DNA from: Protostelium mycophagum
Lineage: Eukaryota > Evosea > Variosea > Protosteliida > Protosteliaceae
Length of the DNA stretch: 45,913 nt
Assembly: GCA_002081555.1 (NCBI GenBank)
Contig: KV920956.1
Span: 1-45,913, forward strand
Direction of reading: 5' to 3'
Below the pieces are notes generated by a model. That model saw nothing but the letters and a program-made list of their open reading frames with translations, ran no database searches and had not been told where the DNA came from. This document shows, in pieces, positions 12,699 through 23,548 of the stretch. Each line of letters starts with the position of its first letter. Within the stretch, counting starts at the first letter, position 1. Position numbers and translations under genes: made by a program.

Positions 12699-15600
12699 AT
12701 GCGTCATCTGCTCCTCTGCTTTGTTCTTGTATTCTATTTTCATTCAGCAGATGGACAACCGCAGAATGCGCCGTGCCAATATACCACTCCAAATGGAATG
12801 AGGATAGATCTGACCCTGCTTCAAGGGGCTGGGTTTGGTTCTTCGTGAGTCTTTTTGATGATCTCCATCTGAAGATTCGCAGGGGAGATCTTTATTATAA
12901 TGATGGTAATTGGGATTATGACTGGAATCCTTGCGGGTGAGTCGAGCCGCATGAGTTTGTCTTATGAGTATAGGCGGTGTAATTTGGTGCCCTCAGCAGG
13001 CACAGTTTGTGCAGGGTGGGATGGGACATTGTCCTTTGTTCAAAATCAGGCTAGCAATACAGGGGTCTACAATACGTTCTCTTTCTTTTGGGCTTTAAGA
13101 ACGCGCTATGCGCAGTGGTCTAATCGTAGGTTTTTGAAAGATGAAACAATCCTAAAAACTTCAAGCTGGTGGAAATACAACCCTTCAATTATGGTCCAAT
13201 GATGGGCCGGACAATCGGACCGCAATCATCACCATCAATTGCACACCTCTACCAAAAAATCCTTATAAGGTCAATATGACAACATCATACAACTCCGCCA
13301 CGTACACTTTGTCTGTCAACCTTTGGATCAATTGCACCTTTTGGTTTGGAAACCCAGTGATCAACAGCATCATTCCAAAACTCACCCAGGCCGGATCACT
13401 CCTGACAGGAAATCTTCGTATCACCGGTTTGAGGATATTCAATTATCAACCACAGAAGGTAACCTTTTACTCCCGAATATTGGACCGTTTTCATCTACAA
13501 CGAATAACTTTTTAGTATAATATTTCAATTAATGGTTCGGCTTGTGCGTACATCTCTGCAGACCCCGTCCAAGGTGTCATCTGTCAGGCATCCTCTCCAT
13601 TCACGGCTGGAGCAAATTATTTCTTGAGTATCTCTGTGGCAAACTACACCACCAATTCTACTTGGACAGCTCCAATCGCTTATAATTCCACGGTGGGGAC
13701 CGGTGGCACGGTACAGATAGCAACAGCGGGATTTGCATCGTTATTCGCCCTGAACGGGGTTCCGATAATTACTCTCAACGGGCAGAACATAGTTGATGTA
13801 TCGGTGAGAAAATTCGGTTCTAGAATTAATTTTGTGTTCATATTCTCAGGTGACGGGGAGTATTATTTCTTTCATTGTGCCTCCCTCTTTCGCCGGAACT
13901 GTTCCGGTGACGATCAAATCCGGAGGTGAACATTCACGAAGATGAATTTTAATGTTAATGTAAACAGATACTTTGATGTCAGCTTTTATCCTCGTTTTAC
14001 CGCCTCAAACCACCACTGTACAAGTGTCTACCACCGTGGAGATGACAACAACTGTCCAGGGATCGACAACAATTGGACAGTCTACAACTGTCCAAGGGTC
14101 AACAACAGTACAGGCGTCAACGACCGCTTTCGCATCAACAACAGTTCAAGAAACTACCACTGCTTTTGCGTCGACAACAGTACAAGGGACCACAACAGTA
14201 CAAGAAACTACAACTGCTTTGGCATCAACAACAGTACAAGAGACCACAACTGCACAAGAAACTACAACTGCTTTAGCATCAACAACAGTACAAGGGACCA
14301 CAACAGCACAAGAAACTACAACTGCTTTTGCATCGACAACAGCACAGAAAACTACAACTGCTTTGGCATCCACAACAGTACAAGAAACTACAACTGCTTT
14401 GGCATCAACAACAATACAAGGGACCACAACAGTACAAGAAACTACAACTGCTTTGGCATCAACAACAGTACAAGGGACCACAACTGCACAAGAAACTACC
14501 ACTGCTTTGGCATCCACAACAGTACAAGAAACTACAACTGCTTTGGCATCAACAACAATACAAGGGACCACAACAGCACAAGAAACTACAACTGCTTTCG
14601 CATCTACAACTGAGCCAGAAACTACAACTGTATTTGCATCAACTGCAGCACAAGGATCAACAACAGCAGAAGAATCTACAACAACAGTACAAGGATCTAC
14701 AACTGCTTTTGTATCAATAACAGCACAAATATCTACAACGGCGCAAGAGTCTACCACTGTTTTCGCATCCACAACTGAACAAGGAGCTACGGCTGCACAA
14801 ATATCAACAACCATACAAGAATCTGCAACTGTCTTAGCATCAACAACAGTGCAAGGGTCTACAACTACTTTCGCATCGACAATTGAGCAAGAAACTACAA
14901 CTGCATTTGGATCAACAACCGCTCTAGTATCAACAAATGCGCAAGTATCCAACATAACCCAAGAAAGAACAGGACAAATGTCGACATCAGTCCATATATC
15001 AACAGGACAAGCTACTACAACTGAACAAGGATCCACTTCAGCGTCGACCACCGTACAAGACTCGCCACAAATTCCCACAACTGACTTTCTCACATCAACG
15101 GTGGCGTACATTTCACAAGCTACTACTTCTTTGGATCCTTTCTTTCTGGCAGCTTCAGAGCAGATACCTTGCTTTGATTTGGTGATCTCATCTAACGGAT
15201 CACTTCCCGGAGTCATCTGGAGTTCATCCATCCAAAACCTAGTTCTGCCTTCCCAACCCTCAAAAAATATTACGGTTCCCGCAAGCTACAACACTCCTGG
15301 TTGTCAGTATACCATTTATGCCACTTTGGGATCTCGTCAAAGCTCCATCAAAATCACCATTCCCATGCCACCAGTCACCATAAATTCAGGCTCATTAATT
15401 TATGCGCGTAGATCGGACCACATCCAGATGACAGCAACACTTGGCGGTTCAGTGTGGAGCTGCCCCGCTTCAACATTTACTTACGCTTGGTTCGCCAATT
15501 GGGGAAAAAACAGCCCAGCGATCTACAATGGTGTAACTTGGTATATTCCTTCCCTGTCTCTACAAGCAGGCTTTAACTATAGCTATTATGTTCGAGTGTC

Positions 15601-18280
15601 CACCGCTTACGCTTCTACAATTCAAAATGTAAGAGATCATTATTAGTTGGGAAATCTTACACAGACAGGCAACATTAATTGTTCTCAAGACCCCGCCCAC
15701 CGCTATCATCGCTGGAGCAAGCTCTTACACCAGATCAGTTAGTGACGGATTAACGTTCAATGCAAGCTCTAGTTACGATCCGGACAACCAAAGTTTACCA
15801 GATTTCCAATGGAATTGTCAGACACCTTCCGGTGGGCAGTGTGCAAACAGCAATAATGTACCTGTGGTCTTTGGCCCAACATCTGTCATACAGACCGACC
15901 CCTACACATTCTCCGCAGGAACTTACATATTTAATCTTACAGTAACCTCTTCGGGCAATCTGACCGCAACAACTTTGGTCACCATCAATCTGGTAGCAGA
16001 CAAACCGGTATCAATTTACATAGAGAATTCCAATGCCCTATATTTCAATCCGGGAGGACGTCTTATTTTGAGAGGCTCTGTCACATCTTCCAGTAGTCTT
16101 TCCCTCGCCCCTAGCATTCTACAATGCCAGTGGAGCGCAGATGCCAACGTCATCAGCAATAACAATTTAACGGACGCGACCTCGCTCATTCTTGTTTTGA
16201 AGCCTTCCTCTTTGGCATTTGGAACGCAAGTGACCTTCACATTACAATGCAACATAGTAAATCAATTATCAACACAAGGTTCAGCCTCCGTCATCACAAG
16301 GTAGCTGACGGGAAGAATTTACATTTGGCAATATTGATGCTTTACAGAGTCGCCAGACAGCCAAGCGGAGGTATTATCACTTTGTCGCCTTCCAGCGGCT
16401 TTCAACTGACCACTTCATTCGACATACAATCATCTAATTGGCTCGCTTCTTATGATGATCTTCCTCTCTCGTATTCCTTCTTTTACACGTCTGACTCGGA
16501 CACAACTCCGGTGAATGAATCTTCATTTAGATAACGTCCATGACTCCTTATCAGATTCTAATTGATGGTTTGATGAGCTCTTGTCAGCGAGCAAGCATTT
16601 TGGGTGGGAAAACTGTGACTGTAACGGCAGTGGTGGGATTTATTTGTTCTTTTTATGCTCATCTCGCAGGTGACAAATATTTGGAATGCCACAGCGAGCG
16701 TCAGCACCACCATGATTCTTCAAGACCCTTCTGTTAATGTCACCAATTTGATCTCTTCGACATTGAACAACACTGCCGTAAATTCTGAAACAACTGTGTC
16801 AACTGTCACTGCTATTGCGAAATTTTTAAGCACAGCCCAAACAAACCTTACAAATACACAAGTTGCTGAGATCAAGAATGTAAGTATTACCTATCATTAG
16901 CATTTCTAAATTATGGTTAGTCTCTTATTTCAGCTCTCTCCGTGACTGTGAATCTAAACAATGTCTCCCTCACCCCTGAACAAGTCACTTCACGAATTGG
17001 TTCTGTTGCCTCTATTGTAGGGACAGACGGTTCTGACCAGAACACCGTCGGGATGCTCGGTGCGATCATGATTGTGCAAAAGACCCTGGTGTCATCCCAA
17101 TCTTCGACCAGTGCAAGTCCCATCAGCAACTCCACTGCTCAATCTGCTGCGGGTATTATAGGCAGCGTATTTCGATCTCTAATTCAATCAAAATCCAAAA
17201 GAAGCAGTGAAAAAGGACAGCAGGGTGCGATGGACCAGCAGGTGATCAGCCTTATACACAAAGAGACTGATACGGCCCAGATTGCAACCGCAGTGCAGAG
17301 TGCGGTAAATACACTTCATTCTACCACAACTTTGAACAGAGTTTGTGGTGAAGAACCAAGCACTTTCTCCACCTCTTCTTTCCAGATGAAATCCTCCACG
17401 CAAAGTCCATCTGATATTGTCAACAGTGAACTCGCTGCTGGTTCTTCCCCCATCACTGCAAAGGTCAATTTCAATAGTACTTTCATATTATCATCTGACC
17501 GTTGTAGATGCCACAGAATTTGACTTCGAATGCTGATTGTTTAAATATTCAATTTTTGATCTGGCCGATTGATCTTAACTCTATCGGCGTTTCGAGTAAC
17601 TCCACAGGTACTATTTTTTGCAGTAACACAGTGGACTATGCAAAGAAAATTTAACTTAATTAAAGTAGAAAACATTCCGGGAGTTCTTTCGCTCACAATC
17701 GAGCCTGGAAATTACAGTCAAGTGGACGGGTTCCGCTTCTCATTTCCCCTCAATCCTGAAGACGTGGAAAAGAACTTTACAAGCACATGTACATTCAGAC
17801 AAGATAGAGATTTGCCTTGGACGAATGACACCAGCTGTGTTGTGGAGGGCACTGATAATAATTTCGTCTATTGTAGATGCTACCATCTTACGGAGTTCAC
17901 CGTTTTTTCTGTCGCTCCTGCTGTACCACAAACACCCGCAGGCTTAAAAAGGTATTTTTAGAATCTTGTCGTGTCGACTGACATCTGAAAGTGTTTTGAA
18001 CTTGACGAGCCGAGGCCCGAATGTTACCACCTTATGCGTCGCTGTAGGCGTCGGAGTGGGCCTGATTGTAGCTGCCATATTGACCGTCATATTCGTGAGA
18101 AGAGGGAAATTCTCCAAGACGATCATGGTGAAGCAGTGCGAGCCCGGCGAATATGGCATGGACACAGAAATGTCGCAGATGACACCAAGACCTCAGAAAG
18201 ACAATAGAAACCAAGAAGCAGCCGTGGATGAGCCCAAGAACGTCGTACCAATGCAACCCAGGAATTTCTGGGCAGACTGA
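12699..18280 (+). CDS. Single-pass receptor-like protein: MRH-like, E-set, mucin stalk, REJ, GAIN/GPS, TM
   Basis: The ATG at 12699 opens a signal peptide (MRHLLLCFVLVFYFHSADGQ) and an MRH-like domain (CQYTTPNGMRIDL, YDWNPC), closely matching the start of the minus-strand gene at 8190. E-set/IPT-like segments follow to about 13930, then a Thr-rich stalk (14020-15080). A REJ-like region follows at about 15690-16500 (LTFNASSSYDPDN, FQWNCQTPSGGQC). A Ser/Thr-rich GAIN-type segment leads to a GPS motif at about 17790-17905. Its last cysteines sit in CRCYHLTEF, with the canonical HL/T cleavage triad. One TM helix lies at about 18030-18100 (LCVAVGVGVGLIVAAILTVI), then a tail of about 60 residues ends NFWAD at a TGA. 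Known GPS domains self-cleave in the ER and leave a non-covalent two-chain receptor. Polycystin-1 and sea-urchin REJ proteins pair REJ with GPS, but here only one TM helix follows. Confidence 0.85.
14030..15080 (+). repeat. Thr/Ser-rich mucin-like tandem repeats
   Basis: Inside the GPS gene the DNA repeats units of 9-19 codons built from ACAACAGTACAAG and ACTACAACTGCTTTGGCATC. They encode runs such as TTVQETTTALAS and TTVQGTTTAQE. Near-identical units dominate about 14110-14620 and then diverge to about 15080. Such stretches in surface proteins are usually O-glycosylated rigid stalks. The array also opens long frames in other frames and on the other strand; these are by-products of the repeat. 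Confidence 0.9.
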
Positions 18281-18366
18281 CCGGATCAAATGAACAACAG
18301 TCTCTTCAAATTGATTGAGACAATTATTGTTAAAAATGACGCGTTGTAGATTGTCGACAAATATGT

Positions 18367-20181
18367 TTATACGGACGTCTTTGGGATGGGCTGTCCGTGG
18401 TGGTCGATTCCATCAGGTCTCAAGAAGCATTTGATGACTCCTTCCTTCTTATAGAACTGGTCGTAAATCTTTGGTCCTAATACAGTGAGCAAAAATACCC
18501 AACGCATACACTCACCGTCAGAGAGTTTGCCTCTATGTGTCAATATGAAAGAGGGGTCCATCTCGCCGCTGCGAATCTTTTCCAAACACATATGCCAGTA
18601 TTTCTGCGTGGGGGACTGTCCTCCTATGACTTGTCATCTACAACTCTCGTCTCGGTCGTTCTACAACGCCCGAGTTTTATGGTTTTGAAACTGGGATTAC
18701 CTTTGACGGTGATGGCCTTCTCCATCATTGCTCCAACGGGGAAGTGGTTGGCGAATCCGGTGTACACTCCAATGATGGAGATATTTCCGAATTTTCTGGT
18801 GGCTGTCATCATCTCGGTCAAGATGTCTGCCGTATCCGTCTCCAGTTGTAGAGCCCTCTCCACCTGTACTTTTCAGAAAACTCCACGAAATTTCCGCGGA
18901 ATTTCAGACAAAATACCTTGTGGAGGGTGGAGTTGGGGTATTCAAAACCGGCGCATTCTAATGAGCAGTCAACTCCTCCAGGAACCTTCGCAAAGAGAGT
19001 CTTCACCGTGTCCTCGTTCTTGAAGTTAATCGTCTCTATCTTCAATGTCTGTAGTGGTCAGAATGATTTTATTCGACCTCTTTACGTTGCTTGCGGTGCG
19101 CAGACGCTCTTCGACGCAGTCGATTCCGATGATGCGAGAAGCACCTCTGATCTGTGCCCTGTATCATGTCAGGTGCGTGTGATGATGGAGAGTATGATAC
19201 CATCGAGCGGCAATCAATCCGATAGGACCAAGTCCCCAAATGGCCACTGTAGATCCCTGTACTTTTTCAGTCATTTTTACAAGTAAAGAGTTCACCTCTT
19301 TGACATTGCCAAATTCGACGGCGTGGTATGCGGTGGGAATAACGTCAGAAAGGTAGAGCGCCTTTTCGTCGGGGATGTCAGCTGGAAGGGGCAGACAGTT
19401 CACATCTCCCCAAGGTACTCTGACGTAATCTGCCTGCAACATTTTTTAGCACGTAAAACCCCATGCGTAAAAAGATTCATCTACAATGAGACAGAAAATC
19501 ACCTGACCGCCGGGAGCACCACCGGTCAAGTGTGAGTAACCGAAGAGTGCGGCTGATCTGTGCCCGTACATGGACTCCATCAGCTTAGAAGGATTTGTGG
19601 TGTCACATCCGGTGTACTCCTCCCTCTTACAATAATCGCAGTGTCCACAGGCGATGTCGAATGCGACGACGACACGCTGTCCGACTTTGAGCTTCTTTAC
19701 GTCACTACCGACCTGTCTATTTTTAGACTTGGATTTGGGACCTAATACTGCCGTAACATCCAATGTACAACGAAAGTGTTTATAATTTCAGGATGGAAGT
19801 ACATTCTTTAAGCGACATTCTGACGAGTAATCTTACCTGTTCGATGACACCCATGAATTCGTGCCCAAGAATGTCGTCGGTGTGCATATCTAACATGGCG
19901 TTCGTGTAGAGGTGGAGATCGGAGCCACAGATGGTCGTCGCGGTAACACGGATCACAACGTCGGTCTGGTCTGTGAGAAGAGGGCGTGGCATCTGCTTGT
20001 ATTCTACGTTCTTAGCACCTTTCCAGACGACAGCACCCATTGGGTTATTGTGGTCAACATTGGGGATGATAGGTGTGCTTGTCTCCTATGGAGCGTAAAA
20101 ATACCTTCGATAATGGAAATGAAATGATATCACCGTCTTGCCAAGAAGTCCAGAGGCGGCTTGTGCTAAAGTGTTCATCAT
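18367..20181 (-). CDS. Zinc-dependent alcohol dehydrogenase (formaldehyde dehydrogenase-like MDR family)
   Basis: The start is MMNTLAQAASGLLGK at 20181. A small intron (about 20095-20134) joins it to ETSTPIIPNVDHNNPMGAVVWKG, and the last exon ends PKTSV at a TAA (18367-18369). The GroES-like domain carries the catalytic zinc ligands (CGSDLH and GHEFMG). The structural zinc lobe is present (CGHCDYCKREEYTGCD, four Cys). The Rossmann dinucleotide loop reads WGLGPIGL, followed by RIIGIDCVEERL, the usual acidic end of the second strand that points to NAD. Length (about 400 residues) suits the family. Closest resemblance is to the S-(hydroxymethyl)glutathione/formaldehyde dehydrogenase-like branch seen in fungi and bacteria. 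Substrate is not determinable from sequence. At least seven introns; two contain GTTGTAGAT-type words (18640-18690 and about 19480). Confidence 0.88.
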
Positions 20182-20985
20182 TTTCCCTGAGAGAAGATCA
20201 GAGGTGTAAAACAATTCGACCTTACCGTGGTGTTTGAAGAGATTGCGTGAGTTTGACACACCGTGCTTCGTGGCCTTGTCACGTGATTCTTACAAACTAC
20301 CGAAATCTCTCATTTTTACGCCTTGTGTAACTACAACACTGCATTTTTATTAGAATATTTTATCTTTATTAGATATGGTGAAAACAGTAGGGTCTCGTTC
20401 TGGAACAAACGGAAAAGCTGTGTAGAGTGAATGTACTGTTTGAAACGTGAGTTTGCCCTAGCAACTACCCGGTGTTCCTTTGGCACATATAGGCGATCCA
20501 TATCGAAGAATACACCTTTCTTGCGGCATCAGGTTTGTTGTCAAGGAACGGCAACTTTTTGTGAGAAAATGTGTTCAAAACAAAAGGATGAAATAAATGT
20601 GGAAAGAACTTAAATATTGTGATCATATTTGCTCAATGTGGAGCTCTACTTGGCGGGTCCAGGAGGATCCACAGTCGGACTGAAACAGACCTCCTTAAAA
20701 AAATGAAAAAATGAATAACCACCAACATTTAAATCAACCAATTTTATTCTTATTTCAGACCATCACCGGTCCAATCGTATTTGAACCACCAAAATGAAGC
20801 TAAGAGAATTTAATAAAAAATTAAAAATACACAGATTTCACCAGAAGAAATCTGGAATGGGGCTTCTTTGGCTAAGACAGAAATCGGACCGGTTCACCTT
20901 TTGGAAATGTGAATAAAACGAAACAATCAAAACTCGATGTGGCGCCTGCGAATCTCTACAAGTACAAGAAAGTGCTCGTCATTTA
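20182..20985. other. Intergenic region, one doubtful small minus-strand gene
   Basis: Upstream of the dehydrogenase and downstream of the two-TM gene. A possible minus-strand two-intron ORF can be read from about 20870 to 20623 (pieces KEAPFQISSASFWWF, KYDWTGDG, GLFQSDCGSSWTRQ, stop TGA). It uses a 43-nt GT-AG intron and one ending TTTTTTAAG. I do not recognise a family, and no convincing start was found. An unrelated 60-codon plus-strand frame at 20431-20613 shows nothing recognisable. Confidence 0.3.
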
Positions 20986-21909
20986 TTAGACGCTGCTGTA
21001 GGAGTTGGATCCAGCACCGGATCCCTTGAGGAATGTGGAGTTATTTTCGAATACAATTCCAACAAAGAACATCACGATGTGGAAGAGGATGTACATGAAG
21101 AATCCAAAACTGAAGATGTCAATTCACGTCGAGATCAAAAGATTCTTACCCTCCGATGTCAGCGGCAGATTGCCATCTGCTGTAAGTTTCTGTATCGGTG
21201 ACGGTGTAGTGATCATACAGATCCTGAAGGTGCCACTTGGCCTTGAATTGATTTGAACCAGCAATGGAGGGGTCATACAGAGGGTACACCACACGTCTAA
21301 AGGTGGCCTGCTCGCTGTTGTAGAAGGATCTTGTCAAAGAGACGGAGATACTGTCACCCGCATGATAAGGGTAGAAGTCTCTGTCGCTGTGGCTTCCGGG
21401 AACGTGGAACTCAATCTTTTTCGATCAGAAAATGATTCGTAAAGAATGGCGACTCACCACGGGGGTGCCGTTTTCCAAGTTGGCAGTGCACTCGACGTAG
21501 TCAGCTGATCTTGTGACCTTCAAGGCTGAAGACTTGACATGCAGCTCACGACTGTTTGGGGTTTCAATGGCGACCGTCAGAGACTTGTTGTGTCCGGCGT
21601 CAAAGAAGACGCATGAGGCGTTGCTCCATTTTGCTGTGAGTGGTGCGCCGACGAGATCGAGCAAGACATCGGGGAGGGAAATGACATCTTCTTTGACTAA
21701 GAACGAGCGTTGAACACTCTGATTATTCAACCTGACACAGTTCAGCCTCTTGATTATCGTATTCAAGTGACTCACGCCGTCGCTGTCTTTCCAAAGTAGA
21801 TGACGGAGGCAAAGACACAGATGACGCAGATCAACCAAACGATGGAGTAGATTCTGAAGTACCAAGAAGTCTTCAAGTCCTCGACGATTGCTCCTAAGCG
21901 GCCTGCCAT
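20986..21909 (-). CDS. Two-TM membrane protein with a large central lumenal/extracellular loop, family unknown
   Basis: The start MAGRLGAIVEDLKTSWYF at 21909 is followed by one hydrophobic helix (IYSIVWLICVICVFASVIYF). After an intron near 21730-21780 comes a loop of about 180 residues with possible N-glycosylation sites (NQS, NAS, NKS, NGT). This loop includes RSFLVKEDVISLPDVL, ADYVECTANLENGTP and RRVVYPLYDPSIAGS. A second helix (FSFGFFMYILFHIVMFFVGI) precedes the end GSGAGSNSYSSV and a TAA at 20986-20988. Both termini are probably cytosolic. The stop overlaps an AATAAA-like sequence. No family recognised. Start chosen because it leaves 137 bp to the upstream verprolin stop. Confidence 0.7.
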
Positions 21910-22046
21910 CTCTTCCTCTCTCGAATTGTGAAAAAATTTCAAGAAATTCGGGAATGCACATCCCGCGGGAACACCAAGAAATTCTCGTTTTGCAGCGACA
22001 AGTACATCGATGTTTTTATTACTTTTGCAATACATCTTCCCAATGC

Positions 22047-23405
22047 CTAGGGGCGGGGAGGGGGTCTGACCCCGGGAGGTGGGGGTGGGCGACTACCCGA
22101 GGGGGGTCCTGGGGGTGGTTTTCTGCCGGGAGGTGCGGGAGCACCACGGCTTCGGCTGGGGTAAGCTTTGGGTACACCTATTTCATCAGAATAAAATCAG
22201 AGTTGTAGACAAACCTGTGAAGGTGGGAGGGGGTGGGAATTCATCAACAGGCTGGAAATAGAACCTTCCTTCGTTATCTCTTGAATCTACAACAGTCAGC
22301 AATTTCATTCATTTTATTTTATTTTCGTTTCAGGAGAACAAATTTAGATTTATGTACATACCATCGACAGGGGGTGCAGGGGCAACGGGTCTTGAAGCAG
22401 GGGGAGGGGGAGGGCGGGCACCAGGGGCTGGTGGTGGGGGACCTCTGAAAGATTGTGTTGGGACGGGGGGTGCCCTTCCTGCAGGTGGTGGTGGGGGTTT
22501 TCCTGCCGCAGGAGGAGGAGGTCTCTAGTTCTCCATTAATATCTATGTTCGTAGTGCAATCGTTTTTGCATGTACATAAAAGATAACTCACCGCGTTCAA
22601 AGGGGGGGGAGGGGCAGAATGGGGGGTGGGAGGTTGTGCAGGTCGACCTACAGGAGGAGGGGGTACCGCAGCCCGATGGGGAGGGGTCGGGGCAGAGACG
22701 GGTGGAGGAGGGGTGGGAGCTGCACCTGGTCGAGGAGGAGGAGCACGACCTGCAGGAGGGGGAGGTTGCCGACCGGGGGCAGGAGGAGGCGGCCCACTTG
22801 CTGCAAATTTTCAACAAGAATATCTCTTTTTCATGACAAGATCTTCAAAGTTGAACCAAAGTTGAAATGTAAAGGCTGTAGATGACATGATATGGTGTAT
22901 GATATGCATCACTAAAGTTTCGGGACAGATCAATAGGGAAGAAAAATCAAATTGTCATATCGTTCTTCGATGAAATGATACTCACGTCCTCTTGAGGGAG
23001 TAGGCAGAGACCTACCGGGAGTAGGCTGTCCTGGTCTTGGAGCTGGTGCTGCTGCAGATTTTCCAGGAAGTCTTGGGGCACCACCAGCGAACATACCGCC
23101 ACCGCCACCACCACTCGACTTTTCTAATAAAGTTTAGAGGATGAAATTATTCACATCCCATCCGAATAGATAAAGATGTCAGCATTTGTTGAATGTTCGT
23201 TCAGCTTCTGAGAGAATAACGACAGATTATTATGACCGGCTTATATATGTATGAAAGAAGTTCAATTTTTAAATATCAGCTCATATAATAACAACATGTT
23301 TAGCGCCTCACCTGGAGCTAGAGTTGGTGCACTTCTATCATTCGTGCTTGTGTGTTTCAGCGATTTGCCTTTTTGGATCTGGTCCAACAGTGAATTGCGC
23401 GACAT
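22047..23405 (-). CDS. Verprolin/WIP-like actin regulator (WH2 plus polyproline)
   Basis: The N-terminus MSRNSLLDQIQKGKSLKHTS followed by TNDRSAPTL is a textbook WH2 actin-binding motif of the WIP/verprolin type (LLxxIQKGKxLKxTxTNDRSAP). Next come a Gly cluster (SGGGGGGMFAGG) and long polyproline segments at about 22820-22580 and 22530-22370, with many PPPP units that would bind profilin and SH3 domains. The last exon after a short intron near 22160-22208 reads VPKAYPSRSRGAPAPPG and ends PPPRP at a TAG (22047-22049). WIP family members usually end with a WASP-binding domain. None is seen here, and the protein is short (about 270-300 residues). Likely role: actin assembly at the cortex. Confidence 0.82.
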
Positions 23406-23548
23406 GGCTTCTCCGATCTGTGGGGCAGATCACACAAGGTCCGTTGTAATCACAAAATCCAAACGTAATATCTTTCGACAAAATGGCCAAGCTGTTTATT
23501 TTTGTTCTTTATTTCGTTTAAGAGGTTCTGTTGTTCTCGCTGCTCTCA

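Noticed and set aside
13942-14613. Plus-strand Asn/Arg/Tyr-rich 223-codon frame in the mucin stalk
   Set aside because: Another frame of the same repeats. Only the TTVQ frame joins in phase to the exons on both sides.
14146-15231. Antisense 361-codon ORF rich in Val/Cys (VVDAKAVVVSC type)
   Set aside because: It is the complement of the Thr-rich tandem repeats of the GPS gene. Repeats of a codon-multiple length keep all frames open, and no domain or independent start signal is seen.
16517-16536. A 20-nt intron (GTGAATGAATCTTCATTTAG) in the GPS gene
   Set aside because: It would be in frame, but using the later acceptor at about 16560 gives a 44-nt intron, also in frame and of normal size here.
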